64,000 nt of DNA from Thalassotalea fonticola (GTDB lineage Bacteria; Pseudomonadota; Gammaproteobacteria; Enterobacterales; Alteromonadaceae): NCBI RefSeq assembly GCF_032911225.1, contig NZ_CP136600.1, positions 4,030,001 to 4,094,000 on the forward strand, written 5' to 3'. Below are positions 12,523 to 22,322 of this stretch, in pieces; position 1 is the first letter of the stretch; each line of letters begins with the position of its first letter. The position numbers and the translations under genes are program-made. The notes beneath the pieces are model-generated. The model was not told where the DNA came from, did no database searches, and worked only from the letters and a program-made list of their open reading frames with translations.

Positions 12523-12610
12523 CAACTCCGATTTGGAGTTGAATGTATATATAGCAGTACGCTCCCCTACACCAAAACGTAGGTGATGAGCCGTACTTTG
12601 TTCGTTCTTT
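12523..12610 (+). promoter_or_regulatory. S10 operon leader with L4-type attenuator hairpins
   Basis: Two stem-loops precede rpsJ. The first is CAACTCC / GGAGTTG at 12523-12541. The second, at 12556-12597, pairs AGTACG with CGTACT, CTC with GAG and CCTAC with GTAGG, and is followed by a T-rich run from 12598. In E. coli, ribosomal protein L4 (encoded third in this operon) binds a comparable leader hairpin to cause attenuation and block translation. The position, pairing and U-rich tail fit that mechanism. Binding by L4 in this organism is an inference. Confidence 0.72.
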
Positions 12611-12630
12611 TTATATTGGGGATTTGATAA

Positions 12631-12942
<312 letters not shown>

Positions 12943-12957
12943 TAAGGGGATTTAACT

Positions 12958-13596
12958 ATGACTATTGGTTTAGTCGGACGTAAAGTTGGTATGACTCGTG
13001 TCTTCACTGAAGATGGCGTTTCTGTACCAGTTACAGTCGTAGAAGTTGAAGCTAACCGCGTTGCTCAAGTGAAAACTCTTGAAAACGATGGTTATCGTGG
13101 TTTACAAGTAACAACTGGCTCTCGTAAAGCTAGTCGTGTTACTAAGCCTTTAGCAGGTCATTTTGCTAAAGCAGGTGTTACAGCTGGCCGTGGCTGCTGG
13201 GAATTCCGCTTACAAGATGGCGAAGGTGAAGGTATTGAAGCTGGCAGTGACATCACTGTTGAGTTATTCAATGAAACCAAATTAGTAGACGTTACCGGTA
13301 CTTCAAAAGGTAAAGGTTTCCAAGGTGGTATCAAGCGCTGGAATTTCAGCATGCAAGATGCAACTCATGGTAACTCTATATCTCACCGTTCTAACGGCTC
13401 TATCGGCCAGTGTCAAACACCTGGTCGTGTATTTAAAGGCAAAAAGATGTCTGGTCACATGGGTGCTGAGAAAGTTACTACTCAAAACCTTGAATTGGTT
13501 CGCGTTGACGCTGCACGTAACTTGCTCCTTATTAAAGGTGCGGTTCCAGGTGCAATAAATGGCAACGTAATCGTTAAACCAGCTGTTAAAGCCTAA
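12958..13596 (+). CDS. rplC: 50S ribosomal protein L3
   Basis: A 212-residue protein starting [16 protein letters not shown], the usual L3 form. It is an early-assembly large-subunit protein that nucleates folding of 23S rRNA. The [15 protein letters not shown] loop near residue 150 is the region that reaches toward the peptidyl-transferase centre; E. coli has Asn where Cys appears here. It lies 15 bases after rpsJ with an AAGGGG ribosome site. Confidence 0.98.
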   Translation: MTIGLVGRKVGMTRVFTEDGVSVPVTVVEVEANRVAQVKTLENDGYRGLQVTTGSRKASRVTKPLAGHFAKAGVTAGRGCWEFRLQDGEGEGIEAGSDITVELFNETKLVDVTGTSKGKGFQGGIKRWNFSMQDATHGNSISHRSNGSIGQCQTPGRVFKGKKMSGHMGAEKVTTQNLELVRVDAARNLLLIKGAVPGAINGNVIVKPAVKA

Positions 13597-13613
13597 CGTC
13601 CAGGAGATTAGTG

Positions 13614-14219
13614 ATGGAATTAGCATTAAAAGGCGCATCTGGCGCTCTTGAAGTGTCTGAAGCTACCTTCGGACGTGAGTTTAATGAAGCTCTAGTACAC
13701 CAAGTAGTTGTTGCTTATGCAGCAGGCGCTCGTCAAGGTACTGTGAAGCAAAAAACTCGTTCAGAAGTTAGTGGCGGTGGCGCGAAGCCATGGCGTCAAA
13801 AAGGTACTGGCCGTGCACGTGCTGGTACAACTCGTGGTCCAATCTGGCGTTCAGGTGGCGTAACATTCGCTGCTCGTCCACAAGATCACAGCCAAAAAGT
13901 TAACCGTAAAATGTATCGTGGTGCGATTCAAAGCATCCTTTCAGAATTAGTACGTCAAGAACGTCTAGTTGTGGTTGAGAACTTTTCGGTAGAAACACCT
14001 AAGACTAAAGAATTAGTAGCCAAGTTAAAAGGTCTTGAATTAAAAGACGTTTTAATCGTAACGAAAGAAGTTGACGAGAATTTATTCTTATCAGCTCGCA
14101 ACTTATACAAAGTTGACGTTCGTGACGTAGCTGGTATTGATCCTGTAAGCCTTGTTGGTTTTGAGAAAGTATTAGTTACAGCTGATGCGATTAAGCAAAT
14201 TGAGGAGATGTTAGCATGA
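13614..14219 (+). CDS. rplD: 50S ribosomal protein L4, S10-operon autoregulator
   Basis: A 201-residue protein starting [20 protein letters not shown], the same length as E. coli L4. An in-frame GTG lies three bases upstream at 13611, but the ATG at 13614 is better spaced from AGGAG (13602-13606) and matches the family start. The long arginine/lysine/glycine-rich loop (about residues 40-95) reaches into the exit tunnel. In E. coli, free L4 represses this operon through its leader, and a candidate target hairpin is present at 12556. The last four bases overlap rplW. Confidence 0.97.
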   Translation: MELALKGASGALEVSEATFGREFNEALVHQVVVAYAAGARQGTVKQKTRSEVSGGGAKPWRQKGTGRARAGTTRGPIWRSGGVTFAARPQDHSQKVNRKMYRGAIQSILSELVRQERLVVVENFSVETPKTKELVAKLKGLELKDVLIVTKEVDENLFLSARNLYKVDVRDVAGIDPVSLVGFEKVLVTADAIKQIEEMLA

Positions 14220-14518
14220 TAAACGAAGAACGTTTGTTGAAGGTGATCATGGCACCTAACATTTCTGAAAAAGCAACTATGTCTGCTGAGTTAAACAACA
14301 CTGTTGTTTTCAAAGTAGCTACAGATGCTAATAAAGCAGAAATCAAAGCAGCAGTTGAGAAACTTTTCGAAGTTGAAGTTACTGGTGTTCGCACTTTAAA
14401 TGTAAAGGGTAAAGTTAAACGTACTGGCGCACGTTTTGGTCGCAGAAGCGACTGGAAAAAAGCTTACGTTACTCTTGCAGAAGGTAGCGACATCGATTTC
14501 GTTGGCGCAGAGCAATAG
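14216..14518 (+). CDS. rplW: 50S ribosomal protein L23
   Basis: A 100-residue protein starting [21 protein letters not shown]23 sits at the polypeptide exit and is the docking point for trigger factor and signal recognition particle. Its ATG overlaps the rplD stop (ATGA), which suggests translational coupling. Length and sequence are typical. Confidence 0.98.
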   Translation: MINEERLLKVIMAPNISEKATMSAELNNTVVFKVATDANKAEIKAAVEKLFEVEVTGVRTLNVKGKVKRTGARFGRRSDWKKAYVTLAEGSDIDFVGAEQ

Positions 14519-14527
14519 GAGACTATA

Positions 14528-15352
14528 ATGGCTATTGTAAAATGTAAACCTACTTCTCCGGGTCGTCGCCACGTTGTTAAAGTGGTTAACTCGGAATTGC
14601 ACAAAGGTAAGCCTTACGCTCCTCTTTTAGAGAAAAACTCTAAATCTGGTGGTCGTAACAATACTGGTCGTATTACAGTTCGTCACGTTGGTGGTGGTCA
14701 CAAGCATCATTACCGCGTAATTGACTTTAAACGCAATAAAGATGGCATTCCTGCAAAAGTAGAACGTTTGGAATATGATCCAAACCGTAGTGCAAACATT
14801 GCACTTGTACTTTATGCAGATGGTGAGCGTAAATACATCCTAGCACCAAAAGGTGTTAGCGCTGGAGATACTCTTCAGTCTGGTGTAGACGCACCTATTA
14901 AAGCAGGTAACACATTACCACTTCGTAATGTACCTCTTGGTAGCGTAATCCATGCAATCGAACTTAAACCTGGTAAAGGTGCACAAATCGCACGTTCAGC
15001 TGGTACTTATGCACAATTAGTTGCAAAAGACGGCCAATACGTGACTTTACGTCTTCGCTCTGGCGAAATGCGTAAATTCTTAGCAGATTGTCGCGCAACT
15101 TTAGGTGAAATCGGCAACGCTGAACACATGCTTCGCTCTTTGGGTAAAGCAGGTGCTACACGCTGGCGTGGTGTTAGACCAACTGTTCGTGGTGTTGCCA
15201 TGAACCCAGTTGATCACCCACACGGTGGTGGTGAAGGTAAAACTTCAGGCGGTCGTCACCCGGTATCACCTTGGGGTGTACCAACTAAGGGTTACAAGAC
15301 TCGTAAAAACAAACGTACTGATAAATTTATCGTACGTCGTCGTACTAAGTAG
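14528..15352 (+). CDS. rplB: 50S ribosomal protein L2
   Basis: A 274-residue protein starting [20 protein letters not shown]. It is essential for subunit joining and peptidyl-transferase activity. The conserved C-terminal segment with [16 protein letters not shown], carrying the histidine important for the active centre, is intact near residue 225. A GGAGA ribosome site lies in the nine-base gap after rplW. Confidence 0.98.
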   Translation: MAIVKCKPTSPGRRHVVKVVNSELHKGKPYAPLLEKNSKSGGRNNTGRITVRHVGGGHKHHYRVIDFKRNKDGIPAKVERLEYDPNRSANIALVLYADGERKYILAPKGVSAGDTLQSGVDAPIKAGNTLPLRNVPLGSVIHAIELKPGKGAQIARSAGTYAQLVAKDGQYVTLRLRSGEMRKFLADCRATLGEIGNAEHMLRSLGKAGATRWRGVRPTVRGVAMNPVDHPHGGGEGKTSGGRHPVSPWGVPTKGYKTRKNKRTDKFIVRRRTK

Positions 15353-15382
15353 TACTAATTAAGTAATTAAAGAGGAATTACC

Positions 15383-15658
15383 ATGCCACGTTCTCTCAAG
15401 AAAGGTCCTTTTATTGACCTGCACTTGTTGACGAAGGTAGAGAAAGCTTTGGAAAGCGGGAATAAAAAACCAATTAAGACTTGGTCCCGTCGTTCAATGA
15501 TCATACCTAACATGATCGGATTGACCATCGCTGTCCATAATGGCCGTCAACACGTTCCAGTATTTGTTACCGATGAAATGATCGGACATAAACTGGGTGA
15601 ATTTGCACCTACTCGTACTTATCGCGGCCACGTCGCTGATAAGAAAGCGAAAAGATAA
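15383..15658 (+). CDS. rpsS: 30S ribosomal protein S19
   Basis: A 91-residue protein starting [21 protein letters not shown]19 forms a complex with S13 in the small-subunit head and contacts tRNA. It is preceded by an AGAGGA ribosome site. The length and the [15 protein letters not shown] motif are typical. Confidence 0.98.
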   Translation: MPRSLKKGPFIDLHLLTKVEKALESGNKKPIKTWSRRSMIIPNMIGLTIAVHNGRQHVPVFVTDEMIGHKLGEFAPTRTYRGHVADKKAKR

Positions 15659-15669
15659 GGGAAAATAAG

Positions 15670-16002
15670 ATGGAAGCTATCGCTAAACATAAATTTGCCC
15701 GAGGTTCAGCACAAAAAGCACGTTTGGTTGTAGACCAAATTCGCGGACTGCAAGTTGAAAAAGCTCTTGAAATATTAAACTACAGCAACAAGTCTGCTGC
15801 AGATTTAGTAAAGAAAGTTCTTGATTCAGCTATTGCAAATGCTGAGCACAATGAAGGTGCAGACATTGATGAATTATTCGTTAAAACCATTATGGTTGAC
15901 GATGGTCCAACAATGAAACGTATTAAACCTCGTGCGAAAGGTCGCGCGGATCGTATCCTTAAGCGCACCAGTCACATTACTGTGATTGTAGCTGATCACT
16001 AG
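15670..16002 (+). CDS. rplV: 50S ribosomal protein L22
   Basis: A 110-residue protein starting [20 protein letters not shown]. Its beta-hairpin (about residues 80-100, with the [15 protein letters not shown] segment) lines the exit tunnel near the macrolide site. Length is normal, and no obvious resistance-type insertion was seen in the hairpin. It lies 11 bases after rpsS. Confidence 0.98.
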   Translation: MEAIAKHKFARGSAQKARLVVDQIRGLQVEKALEILNYSNKSAADLVKKVLDSAIANAEHNEGADIDELFVKTIMVDDGPTMKRIKPRAKGRADRILKRTSHITVIVADH

Positions 16003-16013
16003 GAGATATTAGT

Positions 16014-16712
16014 ATGGGTCAGAAAGTACATCCTACCGGTATTCGCTTAGGTATCACTAAACCTTTCGCGTCTACTTGGTATGCAAGCAGCAAAGAATAT
16101 GCAGCTAACATTAAGGGCGATCACGAAGTTCGTGCCTTCCTTACTGAAGAATTAAAGCGTGCATCATTATCGAAGATTGTTATTGAGCGTCCAGCGAAGT
16201 CAATCCGCGTTACTATCCATACAGCCCGTCCAGGTGTTGTAATTGGTAAGAAAGGCGAAGACGTAGAGAAATTACGTAAGAAAGTTTCTCAAATCGCAGG
16301 TGTACCGGCACAAATCAACATCGCTGAAGTTCGTAAGCCAGAAATGGATGCGCAACTTGTAGCTGACGGCATTGCTAGTCAGTTAGAGCGTCGTGTTATG
16401 TTCCGTCGTGCAATGAAACGTGCAGTACAAAACGCTATGCGTTTAGGTGCTAAGGGTATCAAAGTTCAAGTAAGTGGTCGTTTAGGCGGCGCTGACATCG
16501 CACGTGCAGAATGGTATCGTGAAGGTCGTGTACCTTTACATACATTACGTGCTGACATTGATTACGCAACAGCTCGTGGTGACACTACATATGGTGTTAT
16601 CGGTGTTAAAGTCTGGATCTTTAAAGGTGAAGTAATTGGTAAAATGCCACTAGTGGCAGAACAACCAGCGGCTAAACCTAAAGGTAAAGGCAAGCGCAAG
16701 AGCAGTAAGTAA
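16014..16712 (+). CDS. rpsC: 30S ribosomal protein S3
   Basis: A 232-residue protein starting [20 protein letters not shown]. It has an RNA-binding KH domain with the GKKG loop in the [13 protein letters not shown] segment, then the C-terminal S3 domain. It sits at the mRNA entry channel and helps helicase activity. The C-terminal tail is lysine-rich. It lies 11 bases after rplV with an AGGAG ribosome site. Confidence 0.98.
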   Translation: MGQKVHPTGIRLGITKPFASTWYASSKEYAANIKGDHEVRAFLTEELKRASLSKIVIERPAKSIRVTIHTARPGVVIGKKGEDVEKLRKKVSQIAGVPAQINIAEVRKPEMDAQLVADGIASQLERRVMFRRAMKRAVQNAMRLGAKGIKVQVSGRLGGADIARAEWYREGRVPLHTLRADIDYATARGDTTYGVIGVKVWIFKGEVIGKMPLVAEQPAAKPKGKGKRKSSK

Positions 16713-16723
16713 GGAAATAAGTA

Positions 16724-17137
16724 ATGTTACAACCAAAACGTACTAAATTCCGTAAGCAATTTAAACTACGCAACCGTGGCCTAGCGCACACTGGTAGCTC
16801 AGTTAGCTTCGGTACTTATGGCTTAAAAGCTGTAGCTCGTGGCCGTATGACTGCTCGTCAAATCGAAGCAGCTCGTCGTGCGATGACTCGTCACGTTAAG
16901 CGTCAAGGTAAAATTTGGATTCGAGTTTTTCCTGACAAGCCAATTACCAAAAAACCTCTAGAGGTTCGTATGGGTAAAGGTAAAGGTTCTGTTGAATATT
17001 GGGTTTGCCAAATTCTTCCAGGGCGTGTTCTTTATGAAATGGAAGGTGTTGATGAATCTTTAGCGCGCGAAGCATTTGCTTTAGCTGCAGCTAAAATTCC
17101 ATTCAAAACTACCTTCGTAACTCGGACGGTAATGTAA
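16724..17137 (+). CDS. rplP: 50S ribosomal protein L16
   Basis: A 137-residue protein starting [21 protein letters not shown]16 binds near the A-site tRNA elbow. The loop with [21 protein letters not shown] contains the arginine that is hydroxylated in E. coli. Its stop codon shares one base with the rpmC start (TAATG), implying coupled translation. Confidence 0.98.
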   Translation: MLQPKRTKFRKQFKLRNRGLAHTGSSVSFGTYGLKAVARGRMTARQIEAARRAMTRHVKRQGKIWIRVFPDKPITKKPLEVRMGKGKGSVEYWVCQILPGRVLYEMEGVDESLAREAFALAAAKIPFKTTFVTRTVM

Positions 17138-17328
17138 TGAAAGCTACAGAACTTAAAGATAAAAGCATTGAAGAGCTTAATGCTGAATTACTAGGCTTAT
17201 TGCGCGAACAGTTTAACTATCGCATGCAAGCAAGCACTGGTCAGTTAGCTCAAACTCATTTGCTACGCAACGTACGTCGCGATATCGCACGTGTTAAAAC
17301 TATCCTAACTGAGAAGGCAGCATCATAA
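17137..17328 (+). CDS. rpmC: 50S ribosomal protein L29
   Basis: A 63-residue protein starting [19 protein letters not shown], an all-helical hairpin near the exit tunnel next to L23. It overlaps both neighbours by one base at TAATG junctions, a tightly coupled arrangement. Confidence 0.97.
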   Translation: MKATELKDKSIEELNAELLGLLREQFNYRMQASTGQLAQTHLLRNVRRDIARVKTILTEKAAS

Positions 17329-17576
17329 TGAGCGAATCTATTCGTACTCTACAAGGTCGCGTTATCAGTAACAAGATGGAAAAGTCTATCACTGTTCTGA
17401 TCGAGCGTCGTGTTAAACACCCTATGTACGGCAAATTCATGATCCGTTCAACTAAGTTGAAAGCACATGATGAAGCTAACGTATGTAACGAAGGTGATGT
17501 AGTGACAATTCGTGAATGTGCACCAATTTCAAAGTCTAAAAACTGGACTTTAGTTGATGTAATCACAAAAGCTTAA
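17328..17576 (+). CDS. rpsQ: 30S ribosomal protein S17
   Basis: An 82-residue protein starting [20 protein letters not shown], an OB-fold primary binder of 16S rRNA. It is the last gene of the S10 operon and is followed by a strong terminator. Its 3' end is partly duplicated downstream: a 30-base block at 17544-17573 recurs exactly at 17718-17747. In the second copy the TAA stop is replaced by GCT. The functional copy is the full one here. Confidence 0.97.
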   Translation: MSESIRTLQGRVISNKMEKSITVLIERRVKHPMYGKFMIRSTKLKAHDEANVCNEGDVVTIRECAPISKSKNWTLVDVITKA

Positions 17577-17600
17577 TTTTTTAAGCTAATTGTACTATCT

Positions 17601-17631
17601 AAAAGCGGCTCCTTAGGGAGCCGTTTTTTTT
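17601..17631 (+). terminator. terminator of the S10 operon
   Basis: A perfect stem CGGCTCC / GGGAGCCG with a short TTA-type loop and eight Ts, 24 bases after rpsQ. It is a canonical intrinsic terminator that separates the S10 operon from everything downstream. Confidence 0.93.
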
Positions 17632-17659
17632 GTCTAAAATATATAGCTATGAAATGCAC

Positions 17660-17750
17660 ATTCGATGAATGTGGTGGCACTTTCAAGTTTCAAAGTCTGC
17701 TCTTAACTTACTAAAGATGGACTTTAGTTGATGTAATCACAAAAGCTGCT
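17660..17750 (+). pseudogene. rpsQ 3'-end fragment
   Basis: This is the second copy of the last about 70 bases of rpsQ, with insertions in its first half and an exact 30-base match at 17718-17747. It has no start codon and no upstream part of the gene, so it is a non-functional remnant. It lies between the S10 terminator and the GGDEF-EAL gene. The rest of the gap to 18030 is AT-rich and holds no other supported gene. Confidence 0.75.
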
Positions 17751-18030
17751 CATATTACATCTAAGTATTCTTGTTACTTGAAAAAGCTCCCAATCGGTGG
17801 CCTTCTGTATGTCTGAATTTTGACATGCACATTCGCAAATCTAACACCCCATTAATATCCAAAGCCGACAATATGTTTTAAAAATAGGTCCTGCAGATAA
17901 GTTTATGAACATCTGAATATTATTAGTCATTGAAATTAAAAGTTTTTTTTGATGAAAAATATATCGCTTTTTTAATACCAGACTTTTGTGCTAATTTAGG
18001 AGTTCAAATAATAAAAATAATAAACTTCAA

Positions 18031-19929
18031 ATGACTACTATATCGCTGAAATTTTTCGACAACTTGTCGAACTCTCTTATTGCTACTGGCTTTTATCGAG
18101 AAAAGTCCTTTCAAGTATTTTTGGTATCACAGCTGGCATTACTCATCGCATTTATTATTGAATTGACAAATGCTTCCTATGGATTGGCAGCATCTATATT
18201 TTTGGTGTTTTTGACAATAGGTGTGAGCTTTTTATATTTTTATAAAACTCACCCTAAAACAGCCACTGGTATTTTATTGTTCGGTCATACTTGCTTGGCG
18301 ACAGTTTTGATGTGGTTATATGGTGGTTTACGAGATGAAGTGATATTTGTATATCCAATGGTATTAATATTTGCAACATTACTTGGTTCAACTACTGTCG
18401 TTTCAATGCTGTTTGCTTTCATTAGTTTGGTTGTTTTTGCTAATGGTTATGCAAATCAATTTGGTATTTATACTAACTATGCACCACAAATAACCCTTCA
18501 GTCGGCAGCTGTCATTAATTTGATTCTGTTGGTTATTTTTGTGTGCAGTTATTTCGCCGCTCAAAATATAAAGGAGTTAATCAATAAGCTAGTTAAAGAA
18601 AATGAGAAGGTTGAAAAATCAAAGCGTGAAATTCAAAAGTTGGTTCATCAAGATGCTTTAACCGGCCTACCAAACAGGGTGGTTGCTGAAAGTAGGTTTG
18701 AACAATTGATTGTTGCAGCGAAAAATGAACCAACTTCGTTGGCTTTGTTGTTTATAGACTTAGATGACTTTAAAAATATTAATGACACCTTAGGTCATCA
18801 TGTTGGCGATAAGTTTTTAAAAATTATATCAACAAGAATGGCTGCTAATATTGCTGGCATTGGTTCAATATACCGTTTAGGAGGGGACGAATTTATAATA
18901 ATAGTAGACTCTTTTTCATCTACGAAAGAAATCAAAAATATTGCAGAAGGAGTATCAAAGGCAGTTAGTGAACCATTAACGATTAATGATTGTCATTTAT
19001 CCGCTTGCTGCTCTATAGGTATAACAGTTGCACCAGATGATGCAGAAGATTTTGATAGCGCATTAAAATATGCCGATATTGCCCTTTACGAAGCAAAGAG
19101 TGCTGGTCGTAATCAGATTTGTTTAATAACCGACAAAATGATCGAGAAAACTGAAACTGAGTTTATGCTGTTAGAAGAGTTACGCAAAGCGCTTCGTGAT
19201 GAGTCTTTCAAAGTTCATTTTCAACCAAAATTCGATCTCAAAACAAATAAAATTATTGGTGCAGAAGCGCTGCTTCGTTGGTGGCACCCAACCCTGGGCC
19301 AAATCACGCCAAATCAATTTATACCATTAGCTGAAAAGTCTGGGTTAATTAAAGAGTTGGGCTTTTGGGTACTTGAGCAATCCATTAAAGAATGTGTTTA
19401 TTGGCATAAACGTGGCTATAAAGACTTGATCATTGCGGTAAACCTTTCACCAATTCAATTTAACTCGCCTGATTTTACGAAATCAGTATTGCAACTGCTG
19501 GGGCGTCATGGACTGGCAGAGTCTTATTTAGAATTAGAAATTACTGAAAATGTACTGATTGAACAAAATGATGTGCAAAAATCTAATATCAATATGTTGG
19601 CCATGGCAGGGATCAAATTAGCCATTGATGATTTCGGTAAAGGCTACTCAAATTTAGCCTACATTAAAAAGCTAAATATTGATTCGATAAAAATCGATTA
19701 TGAATTTGTAAAAGGTATGACTTCAAATGAAGATGATATGGCGATAGTCACAGCTATCATAGATATTGCCAAACGTTTAGGTATTAAGAGTGTTGCAGAA
19801 GGCGTGGAAGCAGAAGAAACCGTAGGGTTGTTAAAAGAACTTGGTTGTAATTCTGCACAAGGTTTCTTATGGTCGCATGCCCTGGAGTCCGCAGCATTTA
19901 ATACATTCTTAGATGAATATAAATTTTAA
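18031..19929 (+). CDS. membrane-anchored GGDEF-EAL cyclic-di-GMP enzyme
   Basis: A 632-residue protein. About five or six membrane segments (residues 25-185) lead through a short coiled linker to a diguanylate cyclase domain with RLGGDEF at 284-288, and then a phosphodiesterase domain with EAL at 412-414. The cyclase motif is canonical, but no RxxD inhibitory site is visible at the usual place before it. The EAL domain keeps the main catalytic landmarks: AVNLSPIQF, EITENV, IDDFGKGYSNL, KIDYEF, VAEGVE and QGF. Either or both activities are possible; direction cannot be told from sequence. It sits between the S10 and spc operons, where related bacteria normally have only a short spacer, and its AT-rich codon use differs from the ribosomal genes around it. 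No strong ribosome site lies just before the ATG. Confidence 0.92.
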   Translation: MTTISLKFFDNLSNSLIATGFYREKSFQVFLVSQLALLIAFIIELTNASYGLAASIFLVFLTIGVSFLYFYKTHPKTATGILLFGHTCLATVLMWLYGGLRDEVIFVYPMVLIFATLLGSTTVVSMLFAFISLVVFANGYANQFGIYTNYAPQITLQSAAVINLILLVIFVCSYFAAQNIKELINKLVKENEKVEKSKREIQKLVHQDALTGLPNRVVAESRFEQLIVAAKNEPTSLALLFIDLDDFKNINDTLGHHVGDKFLKIISTRMAANIAGIGSIYRLGGDEFIIIVDSFSSTKEIKNIAEGVSKAVSEPLTINDCHLSACCSIGITVAPDDAEDFDSALKYADIALYEAKSAGRNQICLITDKMIEKTETEFMLLEELRKALRDESFKVHFQPKFDLKTNKIIGAEALLRWWHPTLGQITPNQFIPLAEKSGLIKELGFWVLEQSIKECVYWHKRGYKDLIIAVNLSPIQFNSPDFTKSVLQLLGRHGLAESYLELEITENVLIEQNDVQKSNINMLAMAGIKLAIDDFGKGYSNLAYIKKLNIDSIKIDYEFVKGMTSNEDDMAIVTAIIDIAKRLGIKSVAEGVEAEETVGLLKELGCNSAQGFLWSHALESAAFNTFLDEYKF

Positions 19930-20006
19930 TGAAATCCACAGGGTTAATACAAATCTAGGTTAATTTGATTCCGTGCAAAGGAAATCATTAACTGAAACTT
20001 TTTTGG

Positions 20007-20030
20007 AGCTACTATTCATTAGTAGCTTTA
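20007..20030 (+). terminator. possible terminator after the GGDEF-EAL gene
   Basis: The stem AGCTACTA / TAGTAGCT with a five-base loop is followed by a short T-containing tail. It lies about 80 bases after the stop codon. The stem is only moderately GC-rich, so it may be weak. Confidence 0.5.
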
Positions 20031-20238
20031 ATTACGTAATAATCTAAAAACTAACATTCAATAAGATTAATTTTAAAGCTTTATAAGCTATTGAATTAGT
20101 AACAATTTGTAATCCATATTTGTTCAGCATTATAGAACAAAAACAAGTAGATAGCATGTTAATGCATTAACACTTGATTAACTCGCCAATATTCCCTCTA
20201 TTTTTTGTTTAAATAAAGTACCACTTTTTTGTTAGTGG

Positions 20239-20247
20239 TGTTATAAT
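20239..20247 (+). promoter_or_regulatory. extended -10 promoter of the spc operon
   Basis: TGTTATAAT at 20239-20247 is a perfect extended -10 element (TGn plus TATAAT) about 90 bases before rplN. No good -35 hexamer is seen at the right distance, which fits an extended -10 promoter. CCACT/AGTGG inverted repeats flank and follow it. The rest of the 408-base gap (19930-20337) is AT-rich without a gene. Confidence 0.7.
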
Positions 20248-20337
20248 CTCGCGCCCACTGACTATAGGGTTAGTGGATAAAGGCAGTGACGGGTCAAATT
20301 TTTGGCCTTAAATTTATAACAGCGGAGCACATATAAT

Positions 20338-20706
20338 ATGATCCAAATGCAATCACAGCTAGACGTTGCTGACAACAGCGGCGCTCGACGCGTGCAATGT
20401 ATAAAGGTTCTAGGTGGCTCGCACCGTCGCTATGCAGGTATTGGTGACATCATTAAGGTTTCTGTTAAAGAAGCTATTCCTCGCGGTAAAGTGAAGAAAG
20501 GTGATGTTCTTAATGCGGTAGTGGTGCGCACTAGAAAAGGCGTTCGTCGTTCAGATGGTTCAGCCATTCGATTTGATGGAAACGCGGCAGTAATGTTAAA
20601 TGCTAACTTACAGCCAATTGGTACACGTATTTTCGGACCAGTAACTCGTGAATTAAGAACTGAAAAGTTCATGAAGATCGTTTCACTAGCCCCTGAAGTA
20701 CTTTAA
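20338..20706 (+). CDS. rplN: 50S ribosomal protein L14
   Basis: A 122-residue protein starting [20 protein letters not shown], the usual L14 length. L14 lies at the subunit interface and is the target of the silencing factor RsfS. It is the first gene of the spc operon, which here has its own promoter after the inserted GGDEF-EAL gene. Confidence 0.98.
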   Translation: MIQMQSQLDVADNSGARRVQCIKVLGGSHRRYAGIGDIIKVSVKEAIPRGKVKKGDVLNAVVVRTRKGVRRSDGSAIRFDGNAAVMLNANLQPIGTRIFGPVTRELRTEKFMKIVSLAPEVL

Positions 20707-20718
20707 GGAGTCACGAAA

Positions 20719-21033
20719 ATGGCCTCTAAAATTCGTCTAAATGACGAAGTAGTAATCCTAGCTGGTAAAGATAAGGGCAAAAGTGGCAAGATCACTAAAG
20801 TTCTTACAGCTGAAGGAAAAGTTTTCGTTGAAGGCATCAACTTAATCAAGAAACATCAAAAGCCTGTACCTCAGTTACAGCAACCTGGTGGCATTGTTGA
20901 GAAAGAAGCTGCAATCAACGTATCTAACGTTGCGATCAAAAACCCTGCTACTGGCAAGGCTGATCGTGTAGGTTTTAGAATTGAAGACGGCAAAAAAGTT
21001 CGTTTCTTCAAGTCTAATAACGAATTAGTTTAA
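20719..21033 (+). CDS. rplX: 50S ribosomal protein L24
   Basis: A 104-residue protein with the KOW motif in [17 protein letters not shown]24 starts assembly of the large subunit at the 5' end of 23S rRNA. It lies 12 bases after rplN with an AAGGAG ribosome site. Confidence 0.98.
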   Translation: MASKIRLNDEVVILAGKDKGKSGKITKVLTAEGKVFVEGINLIKKHQKPVPQLQQPGGIVEKEAAINVSNVAIKNPATGKADRVGFRIEDGKKVRFFKSNNELV

Positions 21034-21050
21034 TTTTTGGAGTAAAAACG

Positions 21051-21590
21051 ATGGCGAAACTGCATGATTTTTACAAAGATACAGTTGTTGCTGAACTTGC
21101 CAAAGAGTTCGGATACAAAAGTGTCATGCAAGTCCCTCGGATTGACAAGATCACACTTAATATGGGTGTTGGTGAAGCTATTGCTGATAAAAAAGTATTA
21201 GACCACGCCGTAAATGATCTTACAGCAATCTCTGGTCAAAAGCCTATGGTGACTAAAGCCCGCAAATCTGTTGCTGGTTTTAAAATCCGTGAAGGCTATC
21301 CAATTGGTGCAAAAGTAACTCTACGCGGTGAACGCATGTGGGACTTTTTAGAGCGCTTAATAGCGATCTCGGTTCCTCGTATCCGTGATTTCCGTGGCTT
21401 GAACCCTAAATCGTTCGATGGTCGTGGTAATTACAGCATGGGCGTGCGTGAGCAAATTATTTTCCCTGAAATCGATTACGATAAAATCGATAAGATTCGC
21501 GGTATGGATATTACTATCACTACTTCAGCGAGTTCAGATGCGGAAGGTCATGCTTTGCTGACTGCCTTTAACTTCCCGTTTAAGAAATAA
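21051..21590 (+). CDS. rplE: 50S ribosomal protein L5
   Basis: A 179-residue protein starting [21 protein letters not shown]5 belongs to the 5S rRNA-protein complex in the central protuberance. In E. coli, S8 represses the operon by binding around the start of this gene; no attempt was made to prove the site here. Length and sequence are typical. Confidence 0.98.
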   Translation: MAKLHDFYKDTVVAELAKEFGYKSVMQVPRIDKITLNMGVGEAIADKKVLDHAVNDLTAISGQKPMVTKARKSVAGFKIREGYPIGAKVTLRGERMWDFLERLIAISVPRIRDFRGLNPKSFDGRGNYSMGVREQIIFPEIDYDKIDKIRGMDITITTSASSDAEGHALLTAFNFPFKK

Positions 21591-21601
21591 GGTGTAGAGT
21601 T

Positions 21602-21907
21602 ATGGCTAAATCATCAATGAAAGCACGTGAAACGAAACGTGCAAAATTAGTAGCTCAATATGCTGAAAAGCGTGCAGCACTAAAAGATATCATCTCAAGC
21701 GTAAATTCTTCTGAAGAAGAGCGTTGGGATGCAGTACTAAAACTACAAGCTTTACCACGCGATTCAAGCAGCAGCCGTCAACGTAACCGTTGTGTTGTTA
21801 CTGGTCGTCCACATGGTTACTTACGTAAATTCGGTTTAAGCCGTATTAAATTACGTGAAGCGACTATGCGCGGTGAAGTACCTGGTCTTAAAAAAGCAAG
21901 TTGGTAA
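21602..21907 (+). CDS. rpsN: 30S ribosomal protein S14 (zinc-free form)
   Basis: A 101-residue protein starting [20 protein letters not shown]. It has only one cysteine and lacks the paired CxxC motifs, so it is the long, zinc-independent form typical of gammaproteobacteria. It is a late-assembly protein of the small-subunit head. Confidence 0.98.
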   Translation: MAKSSMKARETKRAKLVAQYAEKRAALKDIISSVNSSEEERWDAVLKLQALPRDSSSSRQRNRCVVTGRPHGYLRKFGLSRIKLREATMRGEVPGLKKASW

Positions 21908-21921
21908 GGGAGTAATTAATT

Positions 21922-22311
21922 ATGATGACTGATCCTATCGCGGATATGTTTACACGCATCCGTAACGGTCAATCTGCAGCTAAAGTTGCAGTATCTATGC
22001 CATCTTCCAAGCTAAAAGTAGCAATTGCTAACTTGCTTAAAGAAGAAGGTTACATTAACGGTTTTGAAGTAACTGAAGGCGTAAAACCTTCATTAGAAGT
22101 AACTTTAAAATATTTCGAAGGTAAAGAAGTAATCGAGCAAATCAAGCGTGTTTCACGTCCTGGTCTTCGCGTATACAAAGGAAGCAATGACCTTCCTCAA
22201 GTATTAGCTGGTTTAGGTATTTGTATCGTTTCTACTTCTAAAGGCCTAATGTCTGACCGTGCCGCTCGCAATGCGGGTCTTGGCGGTGAGATTCTTGGTA
22301 TCGTAGCGTAA
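21922..22311 (+). CDS. rpsH: 30S ribosomal protein S8, spc-operon autoregulator
   Basis: A 129-residue protein starting [19 protein letters not shown]. The start could equally be the second ATG at 21925; the GGGAG ribosome site fits either. S8 is a primary 16S rRNA binder and in E. coli represses translation of this operon. Confidence 0.97.
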   Translation: MMTDPIADMFTRIRNGQSAAKVAVSMPSSKLKVAIANLLKEEGYINGFEVTEGVKPSLEVTLKYFEGKEVIEQIKRVSRPGLRVYKGSNDLPQVLAGLGICIVSTSKGLMSDRAARNAGLGGEILGIVA

Positions 22312-22322
22312 GGAGCAAGAAT

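Larger units (their letters stand above)
17508..17835 (+). repeat. decayed tandem duplication of the rpsQ end and its terminator
   Basis: Two adjacent units, about 17508-17659 and 17660-17830, share the same order of parts: the end of rpsQ, the spacer, a terminator-like segment, and the block ATGCACATTCG (17654-17664 and 17825-17835). Each unit border carries ATTCG (17508, 17660, 17831), a possible microhomology used in duplication. An exact 30-base match (17544-17573 versus 17718-17747) anchors the alignment. The two anchors are offset by 174 and 171 bases, so small indels have occurred. The second unit has drifted, and its terminator hairpin (17781-17810) no longer pairs well. Confidence 0.8.
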
